DNA of 64,000 nt from positions 124,626,920-124,690,919 of the forward strand of contig OY986438.1 in assembly GCA_963920525.1 (NCBI GenBank), in the 5' to 3' direction. The position numbers were made by a program, and so were the translations under genes. Origin of the DNA: Dichetophora obliterata (Eukaryota; Arthropoda; Insecta; Diptera; Sciomyzidae). Under the pieces are notes generated by a model. That model was not told where the DNA came from, ran no database searches, and saw only the letters and a list, made by a program, of their open reading frames with translations. Below, in pieces: positions 11,571 through 23,715 of the stretch; position 1 is the first letter of the stretch; each line of letters opens with the position of its first letter.

Positions 11571-13632
11571 TCTATATATGTATATAAAATGGGTGTATGT
11601 ATGTGGGTATGTGGCTATATCACATATAGACTCCAAAACTGCTTAACCCATCTTTATGAAATTTTCAGGGAAACTGAAGCCACATCTAAAGAGTGTTCCT
11701 GTGAGGTTTGGTAGTGATTAGACGAGGGGGCGTGGTACCTCCCATGCAATTCAAATTTGCGCTATCGACCACATACCAAATAAGGGATATATATCAGACG
11801 GTTTCGATCGTAAAAAACTAAGATTTAGTAATTTTGTTTAGATGGTTACTGTGAGCAACTGTACAAAAATGGGCGTGGTCGCAATATATATATATACGCT
11901 CATTTTTTCGATCATGGAAATTCCGGAGTTCTACACATTTTTATAGAGAAACTTACTGTGTAGGTGCTCCAAGAGGCAGTCACTATACATAAATGCTTCC
12001 GCGCCCACTTTTACCGCCCACAAATCAATATCTGTCTATATAAAATTGATTCGTAATTTGTTCGGATGCTAAAAACTTGAAAACGACTGGACCACATTGA
12101 ATACTTCCTTCTACGGGTTTGTTCGTAACTGCTACACAAAGGTTTAGGAAAAAATAATGCCACACACCTTTTATCACCCACAGCTCAATAAAAATGCTAT
12201 ATTTAAGACGGTTTTGGTCGTATTAAATTAAAATTTGATATATAAGTTCGTATGATAACTGTCATCAACTTTAATAAAAACAAGCGTGGTCACACTTCAT
12301 CTACGCATACTTTTAAGAAAATATCAAAATACTTCGAATCTATTGGTCCGATTGAGCTCAAATTTTGTAAATGGCTTGCTTTGAGTTCGAGATGGTTTAA
12401 GAAGAAATGCCACACCCCCTTTTACCTCCCACAGATATATAAAAAATTTGTGTTATCGAATAGCTTTAGAGTTATGGGTCGCACAGCTTAGAAATTCGGT
12501 ATTCGACTACAATTTAGACGTACCGTTTCAGTGATGAAGTTTTATAGAAGTTGGACTAGGGGGAGGGGCACCGCCCATACAACCCATATTTGTGATATCG
12601 AATAGCTTTGAAGTTATAGGAATTCAGCTTTGGAATTCAGTTTTTAACCTCAATTTACACATGCAGTTTCAATGATTTTATTTTATGGGCATTGGATAGG
12701 GAGGCGTGTCATCTCCCTTACAACCCAAATTTGCGATATCGAATTTTTTTGAAGTTATAGGTTGACAGAGTAAGAATTCAGTATTCGACCTAAATTTAAA
12801 CATGCACTTTCATTTCTTACATTTTATGGGCGTAGGGCAAAGGGGAGTGGCACTTCCCATACAACCCAACTTTATGCTATCATATAGCTTTAGAGTTATA
12901 GGTCGCAAAACGCCGGAATTCTGTATTCCACCTCAATGTACACATGGAGTTTCATTGATGTAATTTTATGTTCATTGGTAATAGGGGCGTGGCACCTCCC
13001 ATTTAACGTAAAATTGCGATATCGAATGCCATTGAAGTTATAGGTCGCACATCGTCAGAATTCAGTATTCGACCTCAATTTATACATTCAGTTTCATTTA
13101 TTACATTTTATGGGCGTACGACAAGGGGGCGTAAACCTCATATTTAACCAAAATTAGAGATATCAAATAGCTTTGGGGTTATAGGTCGCACAGCTTTTTA
13201 ATTCAGTATTGGACCTTAATATACACATGCAGTTTCACTGATTACATTTTATGAGCGTTGATCGAGGGGGAGTGGCACATCCCATACAATGAAAATTTGG
13301 AGTTCAAAGTCACACAGCGTCGGAATTCAGTATTTGACCAAAATTTACGCATGCAGATTTACTGATAAATTTTTTTAGAGTTTCTCGTGGGGGGCGTGAC
13401 ACCTCCAACTTAACCCAAATTTGCGATATCGAATAGCTTTGGAGTTATAGGTAACTCAGCCTCGAAATTCAGTATTCGACCTCAATTTACACATGCAGTT
13501 TCATTGGTAAAATTTTATTGGCGTAAGGAAAAGGGGAGTGGCACCTCCCATACAACCAAAATTTGTGCTATCGAATACATTTGGAGTTATATGTTGCACA
13601 GTTTTGGAATTCGGTATTCGATCCCCATGTAC
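11571..13632 (+). mobile_element. Helitron-type element(s) with ~142-bp minisatellite, copy A
   Basis: The left end reads TCTATATATGTATATAAAAT, a Helitron-like TC start. It is followed by the head sequence GCTTAACCCATCTTTATGAA. A second head starts at 12,035 (TCTATATAAAATTGATTCG), so a truncated copy is followed by a second copy in the same orientation. From about 12,400 to 13,620 there are about nine diverged units of roughly 140-145 bp. Each contains GGTCGCACAGC, GAATTCAGTATTCGACCTC, CATGCAGTTTCA, ATTTTATGGGCGT, GGGGGCGTGGCACCTCCCAT and ATATCGAATAGCTTTG. The right end is cut by the next element at about 13,632. No Rep/helicase gene is present, so this is non-autonomous. Confidence 0.65.
12400..13625 (+). 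repeat. ~142-bp tandem repeat array A
   Basis: About nine head-to-tail units inside copy A. Phase marks (ATATCGAATAGC or variants) fall near 12,450, 12,597, 12,738, 12,879, 13,019, 13,158, 13,425 and 13,568, with one degenerate unit near 13,300. Units differ from each other by many substitutions and small indels, so the array is old and not freshly amplified. Confidence 0.8.
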
Positions 13633-14766
13633 ACGCAGAGAAAAGACATGGTTGAGATTACTGCAATAATAATTTTTTTACTAAAATCATTGTAGTATTT
13701 CTATAATAAAGTCATTATTTACTAATGGTGGTACTAAAAATAACATTATATTTGAAATTATAACACCCTTGAATTCGTCAACATACTATGCTTGACTCAA
13801 CTATTAGTTGCAACAAAAATGTTGTAGTTCTGTCAATCATGATAAATAGGAATATTATTATAGAGACAAAAATATAAGAATTTTGAATGTTTGTCTGAAC
13901 TATTCTTTGCTTGTTGGCAAACGAAGTAGAACATAACCAAAAATCGAAAGAATTTATTGTGTCTGAACAGTTTGCATGAAAAACTTTCACTTCATTCAGA
14001 CACAATAAGTTTTATCGATTCCGATAAGTTTTATCGAGAAGTATAGCCAGGCTATGTGCCGTTTCGTTTGTCAACTGTTGAATTATTGTGTTTTGTTTTT
14101 AATCGCCTTTCCTAAAAACAGCACGCAGAAAAGTGACATTTTCGACTTTAATTGTAGTAAACATATTTTTTTTTTTATCGTAAACATATTTCGCAATTCT
14201 AACCATATTTTGTTTATCACAAATATTGCTATTTTTGTGACAATGTACTTAATGCACCATGTTTATGAATGGTATTAGTCAGGCGAGCGGTAGTAGCGGC
14301 TGTGGCCTACTGGTAGAATGCGTGGCTTGAAGCGATAAAGCCGCGGTTCAAACCCCAGCTCGGACAGAAAATTTTATCAAAAAGATTTTTCAATTGAATT
14401 AATATTTCTGTTCAGCCCAGACAATCGCAAACCTTTGGATATATCGTAATTAATAGCTGTGGAAATTGGAGTGCATGAAAAAAATAAATTATTGTTTCAA
14501 TAATATTCTGGATTCTAAAAATAAATTCATAATATAGTTGTTGCAATCAATTCTATTTTCGACCCAATAAGAGAATGGAATAGTGATTGTTTCAATAATT
14601 TTTTGGTTCCTACAAAAAAGTTTTTTTCTAAATATAGTTGTTGTAATCATTTTATCATGATCAAAGGAAATATTATATGTTTAAGAACATGTTATCAACA
14701 ATCATAATCCGAATCATACTATGATCCTAGGTAAGAATATTTTTCCCTTAGAAATGAAATGAGGAT
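13633..14766. repeat. repeat element with central tRNA-like sequence
   Basis: This begins with ACACGCAGAGAAAAGAC, a terminus seen in another form at 28,026 (ACACGGAGAAAAC). It contains many short variants of the palindromic words ATTGTTGCAAT and ATAGTTGTTGCAATCA. A tRNA-like segment lies at 14,294-14,364. The right boundary was not found. Confidence 0.4.
14294..14364 (+). repeat. tRNA-like SINE head
   Basis: The segment contains GTGGCCTACTGGTAGAATG (A-box-like) and, about 45 bases on, GGTTCAAACCCCAG (a good Pol III B box). A complete tRNA cloverleaf could not be drawn by eye and no CCA-side pairing was found, so it is called a tRNA-derived repeat and not a tRNA gene. Confidence 0.5.
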
Positions 14767-14769
14767 GTA

Positions 14770-15457
14770 ATATAAGCACGTGATGCGAAAAAGTAAAGAA
14801 AATTCTTAAACTGGGTGGGCGCCGCCAAATAACGTGAATTTGAAGAAGTATAAAATGGATGCTTCAAATAAATTTTCATTTTTACATTTAAGTCATAAAA
14901 GTCGTTTTAGTTTTACGAATTCTAATGTAAAGTCATTTGTTTAATCAGCAGTTCAGCTGGGGTTTGAACTGCGGTTCCTTAGCTTATGGGCCACATACTC
15001 TTTTATTCCTTAAATTCGATAATTGTTCGACAAACCAGTCTGAACGAAGCAGAAGACAAAGTAAAAAAATTTATTAAAGAGATAAATGTTTTCCAAAAAC
15101 ATTTGATTTGTCGGCTTGATTTTCTATCATAAAGATGATCCAATTTGAATAATTTTTTTATGTTTCCTAAACTTAATAAAATGACAAACAATTCTGCAGC
15201 ATTTAAATTTAAAGCGAAAGAAAAAATTAGGAAATTTAATAAAGTAGGTCAGTTTTGGATCAAGGACAAATTTTTGAAAAAATCTTATAACATATTAAGC
15301 AAACGGTTTTATATTAGAATTAGTTAAAGTCAAAAGTTTTTTTATGACATAAACGTAAATAGGAAACCATTTTATGCTTCTTAAAAATCACGTTGTTTAG
15401 TGGCGCCCACCTAGTTTGAGAATTTTCTGGAATTTTTTTTGCGTCACGTGCTTATAT
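14770..15457. mobile_element. TA-flanked palindromic MITE
   Basis: The left end ATATAAGCACGTGATGC and the right end (reverse complement ATATAAGCACGTGACGC) start inverted arms of about 125-140 bp. The arms share CTGGGTGGGCGCCGCC and AAGAAGTATAAAATGG-type sequence. TA lies immediately outside both ends (14,768-14,769 and 15,458-15,459), which fits a Tc1/mariner-type target duplication. The 688-bp element has no transposase. A minus-strand B-box-like segment (CAGTTCAAACCCCAGCTG, about 14,946-14,968) sits inside. Confidence 0.7.
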
Positions 15458-15459
15458 TA

Positions 15460-16612
15460 AACCAGAATTCAGAACCAATCCTTGCAGTGGGGTTCTGGAA
15501 TATGTTAAGAAAAGGTATGAAACCCAAAACAAATCTAATACACATGTACCTCTTAATTTATTTATTCATACGATTTGAATTAAAAAAAAAAGTTTTTAAA
15601 TCAGTCAGATAATAGGTATGTTTTCGTACTCGATTGTAGTAAGTTGCAAGCTGCTGGAACTGATTCATGTTGGAAAAAGAAATAAGTAGATTGGTGTCAA
15701 TGCAGTGCGAGATCCGGTGAAAAATATCTCCCTTAGCATGCTGGGAACATTTCAAGAATAGCGACAACTCAAATTTTTAATTTTTACGAATGCTATGGAT
15801 TTTGACCTCCTAAATCCAAATCTGAAAAATTTCAGTCCGCTTGAAATCGGCTTAGGAATAAGTCTTCCAAAGTTAAAAAATGGCCCAAAAATTTAGTTTG
15901 TTTTTTTTTCAGTTTTCCAACAAAAAAAATGATTGTTCACTGAAGTTATTATGAAATACAATTAGGATTTCATTTAGTTACGGGTTATTGACCGACAATA
16001 AGAGTAATTAAAAGAGGTTGTTCCGAGTGTTCACAAATAAAAATGTTTATTGTTATAATTTGTTTGGATGGGAATGATGCAATCACGTTGTGTCTAAACC
16101 CTGTAGTTCTGCTGGTGGCAGCATATCCCTTTGGACATGCCATTTCTCAAAACATTACAGTTACGACGCAATGGGACGGGAGAATTGTAAAGCCCATGGC
16201 AATGCACGTTGGGTCCGTTCGGCCCCGTCAATGACATCGATGTGTTAAAGGGACGTACAAGATAAAAGGCGAGGGGCATGCCTCTACCACTGGGGGTATA
16301 TAAATTCTCATACCAAGTAGTAGGTCCAAATTTCAACTTGGAACTACTGGGAATGGATTTAAGCGACTTGACAACTTTAAACAGATTTTGGTATGGCTTC
16401 CCGGTGTGGTGATAATAACTCGTTGGTTGTTTATGTCAGAGATAAAGAGATGGGAAACTATGTTAGAGAGGAACAACATTATATCTGATTGTTGTCCAAT
16501 TTTAGTCAATACTATCACAAAATGTATAACTGTGGTAGGAAAGTCACCACTCCGGCGATATTTCATATGTTAACTCACCACTCCGCCGATATTTTTGTGG
16601 TTCAGAAATTCT
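15460..16612. other. unassigned DNA with a GC-richer block
   Basis: From 15,460 to 16,030 the DNA is AT-rich without features. From about 16,050 to 16,600 base composition is clearly more balanced than its surroundings and there are short open frames on both strands (for example 16,094-16,336 minus and 16,388-16,573 plus). No domain was recognised. A direct repeat of CACCACTCCGSCGATATTT lies at about 16,546-16,565 and 16,576-16,594. It may be a relic of a captured exon or a TE coding region. Confidence 0.35.
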
Positions 16613-16741
16613 CATCAGAGGGTGTGTGCCAATCGAAAACTTTTCACTCGTGGTAGAATAGAAAATTGCGAGTTGAAGAAAACTTATATCTGTTGAAATG
16701 GAATTGTCTTTTTTACTGTGCCAAATGGAGCATAAAAACTC

Positions 16742-17053
16742 CTGGAATGAGTGAGAGCACCAGCGACGATTTTTATTTAAATGGATTATGACCTGGTAGT
16801 GAATCTTTTTCAATGTAGCTAAAGAATTGGGCTTGGTGTCAAAAGATTCTTAAAAACATCCACTTTGCTATTGCATAGGTGTCATATGTGGAGAAAACTT
16901 CTGGAATGCATGAGAGCCCCAGCGAGGATTTTTATCTAAATGGATGACGACCTGGCAGGAAACCTGTTCCAATGCAGCTAGAGAGTTAATTTTGGTGTCA
17001 AACATTTTTAAAAATTACCAGATTTATGATTATATAGGTGTTATATGTGCAGA
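16742..17053 (+). repeat. two 159-bp tandem units
   Basis: CTGGAATGAGTGAGAGCACC at 16,742 and CTGGAATGCATGAGAGCCCC at 16,901 begin two diverged copies with a period of 159 bp. Both continue with ATTTTTAT.TAAATGGAT and AATG.AGCTA. They are interior to the hAT-like element. Confidence 0.75.
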
Positions 17054-17303
17054 CCGTTTAACCGCAGAGCGTTTTGGACCTCTTTTTGTTATGCAAATAT
17101 TAAAGAAACCAAAAAGAATAAAATCATTATTTTGTTTTCAAAATGTTGCTTATATGTTTATTATTGATTTCTGATACTTTTTTATATATGTCTTATTTTA
17201 TAAAATAAAGAGTTTTACTATGTTGATTTTTTATAATTTAAATACAAAGTCTAAATCATACTCGATTTTAAAAACAAATTCTAGTTGTTTGATAGTTTAA
17301 AAT

Positions 17304-17587
17304 CGTTTATTGAGCTTAAGGTCAAAGTTAGAACAATTAATTGTTCTAACGAATCTTTCCAAAGAAACAACAACAACAACGTATTTTCAATATGAAAAGG
17401 AAAAAAATCACTAGCTGATTTTATTGCAATTTCGGCCCTGATAAAGGCTTTATCAAATAGCAATAAAATCAGATAGTGATTTTTTACTTTTCATATTGAA
17501 AAACGTTGTTGTTGTTGTTTTTGTTTCTTTAGAAAGATTCGTTAAAACAATTAATTGTTCTAACTTTGACCTAAAGCTCAATAAACG
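17304..17587. repeat. long hairpin inside the hAT-like element
   Basis: The left arm begins CGTTTATTGAGCTTAAGG and the right arm, reverse complemented, begins CGTTTATTGAGCTTTAGG. The arms stay paired for about 125 bp through GTTAGAACAATTAATTGTT, GAATCTTTC and the CAACAACAAC run to ATCACTA.CTGATTTTATTG. The loop near 17,436-17,460 contains TTCGGCCCTGATAAAGGC. A transcript would fold into a single long hairpin. Confidence 0.8.
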
Positions 17588-17932
17588 AAAGTGTTAAATT
17601 ATCCAAATATATATTTTATATATATACTTTGTATAAAAATCTTTAATAAAAAAGTTTTTTAATTTACAATATTACAAGTTTACGAAATAAGTTGGAAGTA
17701 CAAGCACTCAAATTAAATGTGTCGCAAAATCAATAAAATGCAAATTAAATAAAATATTTGCGCTAAAACACGACCGAAATGTGAAACGTCAAAATTTGTA
17801 ACTGTCAAAATTTCATCGTCCATTTGACACAGCAAAAAAGACAATTTTATTTCAACACACACAAATTTTATTGAACTTTATATTTTTTATCCTACCACGA
17901 CTGAAAAATTTCTTTTTGACACACACCCTATG

Positions 17933-20900
17933 AGGTGAACTCACACAATACATGAGTTTCACCAAAGTACATAAAAAATGGAAAAAATTCATACAGCCAT
18001 ATGCTTTGACGTCTCCGGTTTCTCTGGTTTATGTTGTTGTTGTTGATTCTCTCGCCACCAAATATACTTTTTATGTTTGCTGACAGGGTGCTTATATGTA
18101 CTGAAACTTAAAATCGATATAAATTTTTTGTTTATGAATAATATTGAATATTTTTTCAAATGCAATAATTATTTAAGAGCTTTAATTCTGCATCATCAAA
18201 TTTTGTGATTGGGGGGAATTTTTTTTTTTTTGTGATTTGGGGGGATGTTTAGTACATATAAGGAGCAGGTGGCAACGCCGTGCAAAGATTTTTTGCTGCA
18301 AATTCTAGTCCTTCTCATGACTTTTTCAACGATATTTAAAACTTAATAATCGGACTAAAATCAAAAGAGTTATAGACAAAAACCGATTCCGCTGTTTTTG
18401 CCACGCACCCAAAAACAGTTTTTTTTTGCACTCTTGTAATTTTCTCGACATAACAGATCATATAAAGCGGTAAATTCAAAAAAATTTTTTCGATACGTCA
18501 TATTAATGAACATATTAATGAACATGTTAATGTTCATCAATAAAAGATAGCAATATTTCTATTTTCTTAGGTGTCGCTGCCCAATAATTTAGTTTCAAAA
18601 CATTATCATCAAAATAACTAATTAAATATTCTTACATTTTTGCTTAAATTTTCACTTTTGGAGCTAACAAATCCAAAAACAAATTAAACATAAAAGTAAA
18701 TGCCATTTTCGGCACTGAATATATGTTTTGCAGTGGATTTCAAGCTTTAGAAAGCTCAACGATAGACGAGACGATAGCTATGGACTTATATGAAGAAAAC
18801 TAAAAATGATATCGTCGGATAGTATCGTTCAAACGATAATCGTTTTAAAAGTTACGTGACGAGAGCCCTGAGATTAATGTACAATACGAGCACATTATAC
18901 AATGTACATATCAGTGTAATATTCCTTAATGATAAGGAACACTGAAATTAAAAATGCTGGAAGTTAGTGTTACGATTAAGAATTCTTAAACATTTTTTTT
19001 CAAGGATATTTCTTTTTTCTAACAAAAAACAAATTTTTACGAATGCAAGTTCCTTGAAAATTCGTGAAACCACTTAAATATAATGTTAAGGTATTAGTTA
19101 TTTTGGACAAAATTTGAACAGCTTCATTCAGTACATCAGTTCTAATGTACTTTAGAGCAAAGTATTTGGTCTACTTAAATCAATTTTAAAAAATAACACA
19201 TTGCGACGAAGATATTTTTTTTTTGTTAAAAGTACGTTTGAGTTCAGCATAGTTTAACTAACACCTGAACATAAAAGTTGCTCCTTTAAAAGATCAGGAC
19301 AGTTGCTTTACATTTTATTAAACTGTTTTATTTAAATACCAATAAATTTGATGTCAAATAAATTGAGAAACAAAGCAAATAAACGATTATAAATGGGAAC
19401 AAATCCATTAAGGATAACAACAGAATAAGAAAAAGAACAAAAAATAAAGGATTATTTATTGCATTCTTGCAACAATTCAAAATTTAGATGCAATAAAGAC
19501 AATCTATAACAAGAAATAGAAAGAAACACTTTGAATGACAGAACAAACAGAAAAAAACAGACAATTGACTTATTTGCGATGGTAGTAAAAGCAATGCCAG
19601 CAGCACCTGCAATCAGGTCTACCCGAAAAGTCGAACAGCCCCAAGCCCATCCCCCCGGAATGTCAGCACAGAATAGCCCTTTTTTTGCCGACAATTACTT
19701 ACCGTGTGCTCACAGACAAACAAACACACACATCCAGAGAAACTGACACTGACACAGACACAGGCTGCCAGGAAGCGTAACAGTTAGAGAGACGGAATAT
19801 GGCCGTAGGGCAAGAATGTTTAATAAAAGCTACACAGCTGCTTTTAAAGGTTTATGATTATATATGAGACTCTACGGGATTTATTGACAGCATTTGGAGG
19901 AAGGCATAACTGGTTGAATGAACGATTGAATGAATGAATGAATAAATGAATGAATGTTAGACCAAAAGGGAACGTATAAGAGAGCGTACCGCCAGCATTG
20001 GTAAAGGCAAGAAATGTAAACAAAGTCAACAAAAAAGAGATAGGAAAGGATGAATAATGCCCTCTTTATATATGTGTATGTGTTTAGATAAGTAAAAGCT
20101 GCCAAAGAGAAAATGATGAAGACTCTGTCATTGGCAAGAGGCTGCATCATGAAAGGACAACTAGCCAACCAGCCACCCAAACAGGCAGTCAGCCAACGCT
20201 TTGTGGACCAAATGTAAAAAAAAAAAAAAAAAAAAAATGTATAAAAAAAACCAGCAAGAATTTTGGGCAACATTGAATAACAACATTTTATGGGTTGCCA
20301 TTGAGTGTAGCTTTGATTTTGGTTATTAATAAATAAAACATGGAGTACACCATAACAAAAACAACAACAACGACAAGGGAAGCAAAAATAACTACATAAA
20401 ATTCAATAAATGCAAAATTTGGGTCTGCCTCATAGATACTTTTCTAGTGAAGATTTGTCGAGAAAGTTATATTTGCGTTAGGTCCGCAGTGAAGAGGAAT
20501 TTTTAGGGCTTAAACCCTCCCATAGAGTTCAAAATAATACATAAACTTTAATACAAAAAAAATCTTTTAAAAGTAAAAACTGAAAATTCTTAAAACGCAA
20601 CGGAAAAAATTTTAAATATTTTTAATAAAGGTTTTTTGGTGCCGAAAAATAAATAATCAAATCTTTATTCAGAACAGAAAACCCGAATTTAGAATAGAAC
20701 ATATTTTTTTCTATCCTATTTAATCTTTAATTTTAACTCTTTTTTTAAAATCCTACTAGCTCTTATTTAAAAAATCGTTAAAAGTTCGAGTTAAAAGGAA
20801 ATTAAATTTTTTTAAGTTTTATAATTGGTTTAAATATTTTGTAATACTTTTTAGATCAAAAATATTTTTATTTTTTAGTATAAAGATAATATAATTTCTC

Positions 20901-22265
20901 GAGTGAATTTGATTTTTATCTTTTAAAAGATTGATAAAAAACGTTTTAAAGCAAAAGCCAAAATAGATGAAATGCTTCGTAACGAGTAGGAACGAAAATG
21001 TTCGGTTAAATAAATACATTTTACTGTTCAACTGAATGAAACAGTTTCACAAGACGTTTAATTCCGTACGAACTGAACTGTTTGCGGATCAATTCGTCAA
21101 CAACAGCTGTGCAGAGTGCGTTTTGTCAACAAATGTAAATTATTTCATTTTATTATTATATTATAATTGTATTAATATTTTACACTATTTCACTCATTTT
21201 TTTAAATGCTTATTAAAAATTCAACAATGCACAAATTAAAAAATAAATAACACTCGATTGCCAACTGATAAGCTGATTCAGATGAGTTGAGCAACTCGTT
21301 TCGTTTTTGGTTAAGTCCGTAAACATTAATAATGAGTGCAGCACTAACGAGTGCAGACGTTCGTTAAGTTGCTATCGTCTCGTCTATTTTGGTTGGGCCT
21401 TAAGGTGTTAATATACATTTTTTATTTTTTTTTTTTTTGTAAAATAAAAACAACTGAAGCAATTTAACAAAATACATATTCTGTAATACATTTTCCCCTA
21501 TCAAATTAATATAGAATGAGACTAATTACCTGCTCTTTTTGAGCTTAATTTTTTAATAGAATCATGAAAAATAAAACAACGAACACTATGTATTACAAAA
21601 ATATAGTAAATTTTAAGTTGAAAATAAATGAAAGATTACTAATAAATGACAGATAAGAAAGATTGGAAAGAAATTCAGGAATCCATTGTTGAAACTTCAG
21701 GAAAATTATTTTTTCTAACCTTAAACCACTTCGTTTCCTCTCCAGATATTAACAAAGAAAATGTCAAAAACGGACTGTTTAATAGTTTTATTGTTTCTCG
21801 GATAAAATTCTTACAAGTTTTTTAAATTTCTTATGAAAATCTCGGATAAAATTCTTACAAGGTTTTTAAATTTCTTATGAAAATTATAGTCATCTACCTT
21901 TATCTTTAGAGTAGAATGAAACCGAATCCTTTGGCCACCAAAAAAATTAAAAGTTATTTTATTTTCAGTGCTCAAACTAAATTTCGATAAATCCGTTAAA
22001 TTAAAAAATAGTAGAGTACATAATTTAAGTTGGGTTATTATTTAGGTATTCATTCAGTAGTTGCATCTCCGTGGGAGAAAATTGTGTAAAATAACGGTGT
22101 TAAGTTAGCCCAAAGTCTTAATTATTAATTTTTCAAAACAGCCTAACTTTTCCAAATCCAATAAAAAAATCGCCCCAAATGATTTAAAAATACAAAAACA
22201 GCTGAATCATAAATTTTTTATAGAAAAGAAAATAAAGAAAAAAAACGTAGTTATGAAAAGAAATA
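17933..22265. other. unassigned AT-rich DNA
   Basis: No gene is supported. Small features: a repeated TTGTGATT-GGGGGGA block at about 18,206-18,246; a triple ATTAATGAACAT word at 18,508-18,540; a hairpin CAGTGT..TTCCTTA/TAAGGAA..CACTG at 18,933-18,965; GAATGAATGAATG at about 19,928-19,955; a poly(A) run at 20,217-20,237; and a 44-bp tandem duplication at 21,797-21,884. A 17-base word ATAGACGAGACGATAGC occurs at about 18,769 and inverted at about 21,378. Confidence 0.45.
21797..21884 (+). repeat. 44-bp tandem duplication
   Basis: Two adjacent copies beginning CTCGGATAAAATTCTTACAA and ending CTTATGAAAAT differ at one position. The near identity indicates a recent local duplication. Confidence 0.9.
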
Positions 22266-22272
22266 TTTCTCA

Positions 22273-23536
22273 TCTATATTTATAAAAATGGATAGTGATT
22301 TGTTCGGATGCTTAAAACTCGAAAACGACTGGACCAAATTGTATACTTTCTTCTGCGTGTTTGTTTGCAATTCTTACGCGAAGGTTGCGGAAAAAAAAAT
22401 GTTGCCACACCCCTTTTATCCGCATACAAATCAATAAAAATTCTTTATTTTACACGGTTTTGGTCGTATTAAACTAAACTTTGGTAATAAAGCTCTAATT
22501 TTGGCAGTGGATTTGTTTCGAGTACGAGATGGTTTAAGAAGTAACTGCCACAACCATTTTATCGCCCACATATATATAAAAAATTCGCGATATCAAATTG
22601 CTTCGGAGTTATGGATCGCACAGCCTCGAAATTCGATATTCAACCACAATTTATACATGTTGTTTCACTGATGAATTTTTATGGGGATAAAAAACAAGGG
22701 GAAATGGCACCTTCGATAAAAGCAAAACTTGCGATATCAAATAGTTTTTGAGTTACAGGTCGCACAGCATGGAAATTCCGTGTTCGACGTCAATTTATAA
22801 ATACAGCTTCATTGATAATATTTTATGACCGTTGAAAAAGGGGTAGTTGCACCTCCCATTCAACCCAAATTTGTGCTATCGAATAGCTTTGAAGTTAGAG
22901 GTCGCACAGCATCAAAATTCAGTATTGGACCTCAATGTAAACATGCAGTTACATTGATTCCATTTGATGGGCGTTAAAAAAGGGGATATGGCACCTCCAA
23001 TGCAGCCAAAATTTATTCTATCGAATAGCTTTAGAGTTATAGGTCGCATAGCATCGGAATTCAGTTTTTGACCTCAATTTACACATGCAGTTTCACTGAA
23101 AACATTTTTTTGGCGTAGGACAAAGGGAATAGCACCTCCCATATAACCCAAATATACCATATCAAATAGCTCTGAAGTTATAGATTGCATCGCGTGGGAA
23201 TTCAATATCCGACCTCAATCCATGCATGCAGTTTTACTGAATACTTTTTATGGGCATTGGACAAGGAGCGTAGCACCTCCCATACAACATAAATTTACGA
23301 TATTGAATAGCATTGGAGTTAGAGGTCGCATAGCGTCGGAATTTAGTATTCGGACTATATTTACAAATGCAGTTTCATTGGTAACATTTTATGTGCGTTG
23401 GACAAGGGGCATGCAACCTAAATTTGTACTATCGAGCAGCTTTGGATTTATACGTCATACAGCATCGGAATTCAGTATTCGACCTCAATTTACTCATTCA
23501 AGGGAGCGTGGCAGCAACGCGCCGGGTTTCAGGTAG
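22273..23536 (+). mobile_element. non-autonomous Helitron with minisatellite, copy B
   Basis: It starts TCTATATTTATAAAAATGG, shares the head with copies A and C (TTTGTTCGGATGCTTAAAAC, CGACTGGACCAAATT), and ends GCGCCGGGTTTCAGGTAG. The end is the insect Helitron GC-rich tail with the terminal CTAG changed to GTAG, followed by T. About seven ~142-bp units lie between roughly 22,560 and 23,500. This is the only copy in the window in which both a head and a tail can be seen, 1,264 bp in all. Confidence 0.7.
22560..23500 (+). repeat. ~142-bp tandem repeat array B
   Basis: About seven units with the same consensus as array A; phase marks lie near 22,590, 22,733, 22,877, 23,019, 23,158, 23,298 and 23,430. 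The GGCACCTCCCAT and GAATTCAGTATT words are conserved. Confidence 0.8.
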
Positions 23537-23715
23537 TATTTTTATATAGTGCAATCCGCCCATGAAATGCAAAAAAAAAATTGTTTATGGCATTCAAGAG
23601 AACATACGATGATAATTTGAGAAGTTAGCGATTTTTTAAATTTCCCGCGTTGTAACTTTAAATGCAACACTTATCCCGTCAACTACCCTGTTAATAGACT
23701 ACTGTCAAAATTATT

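Larger units (their letters stand above)
16616..17932. mobile_element. hAT-like TIR element, 1.3 kb, non-autonomous
   Basis: The left end CAGAGGGTGTGTGCCAA and the right end (reverse complement CATAGGGTGTGTGTCAA) continue as inverted repeats through TTTTCA..CGTGGTAG.ATA, giving TIRs of about 45 bp. The form of the termini suggests hAT, but no convincing 8-bp target duplication was seen. Inside are two 159-bp direct repeats (16,742-17,053) and a near-perfect 280-bp hairpin (17,304-17,587). No transposase frame was found. Part of the interior recurs at 47,488-47,700. Confidence 0.65.

Noticed and set aside
20217..20240. Poly(A) tract as a retrotransposon 3' end
   Set aside because: No element body, target duplication or polyadenylation signal was found next to it.
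23222..23536. 104-codon open frame in array B
   Set aside because: Same repeat translation as in array C, and it ends in the Helitron tail. Not a gene.
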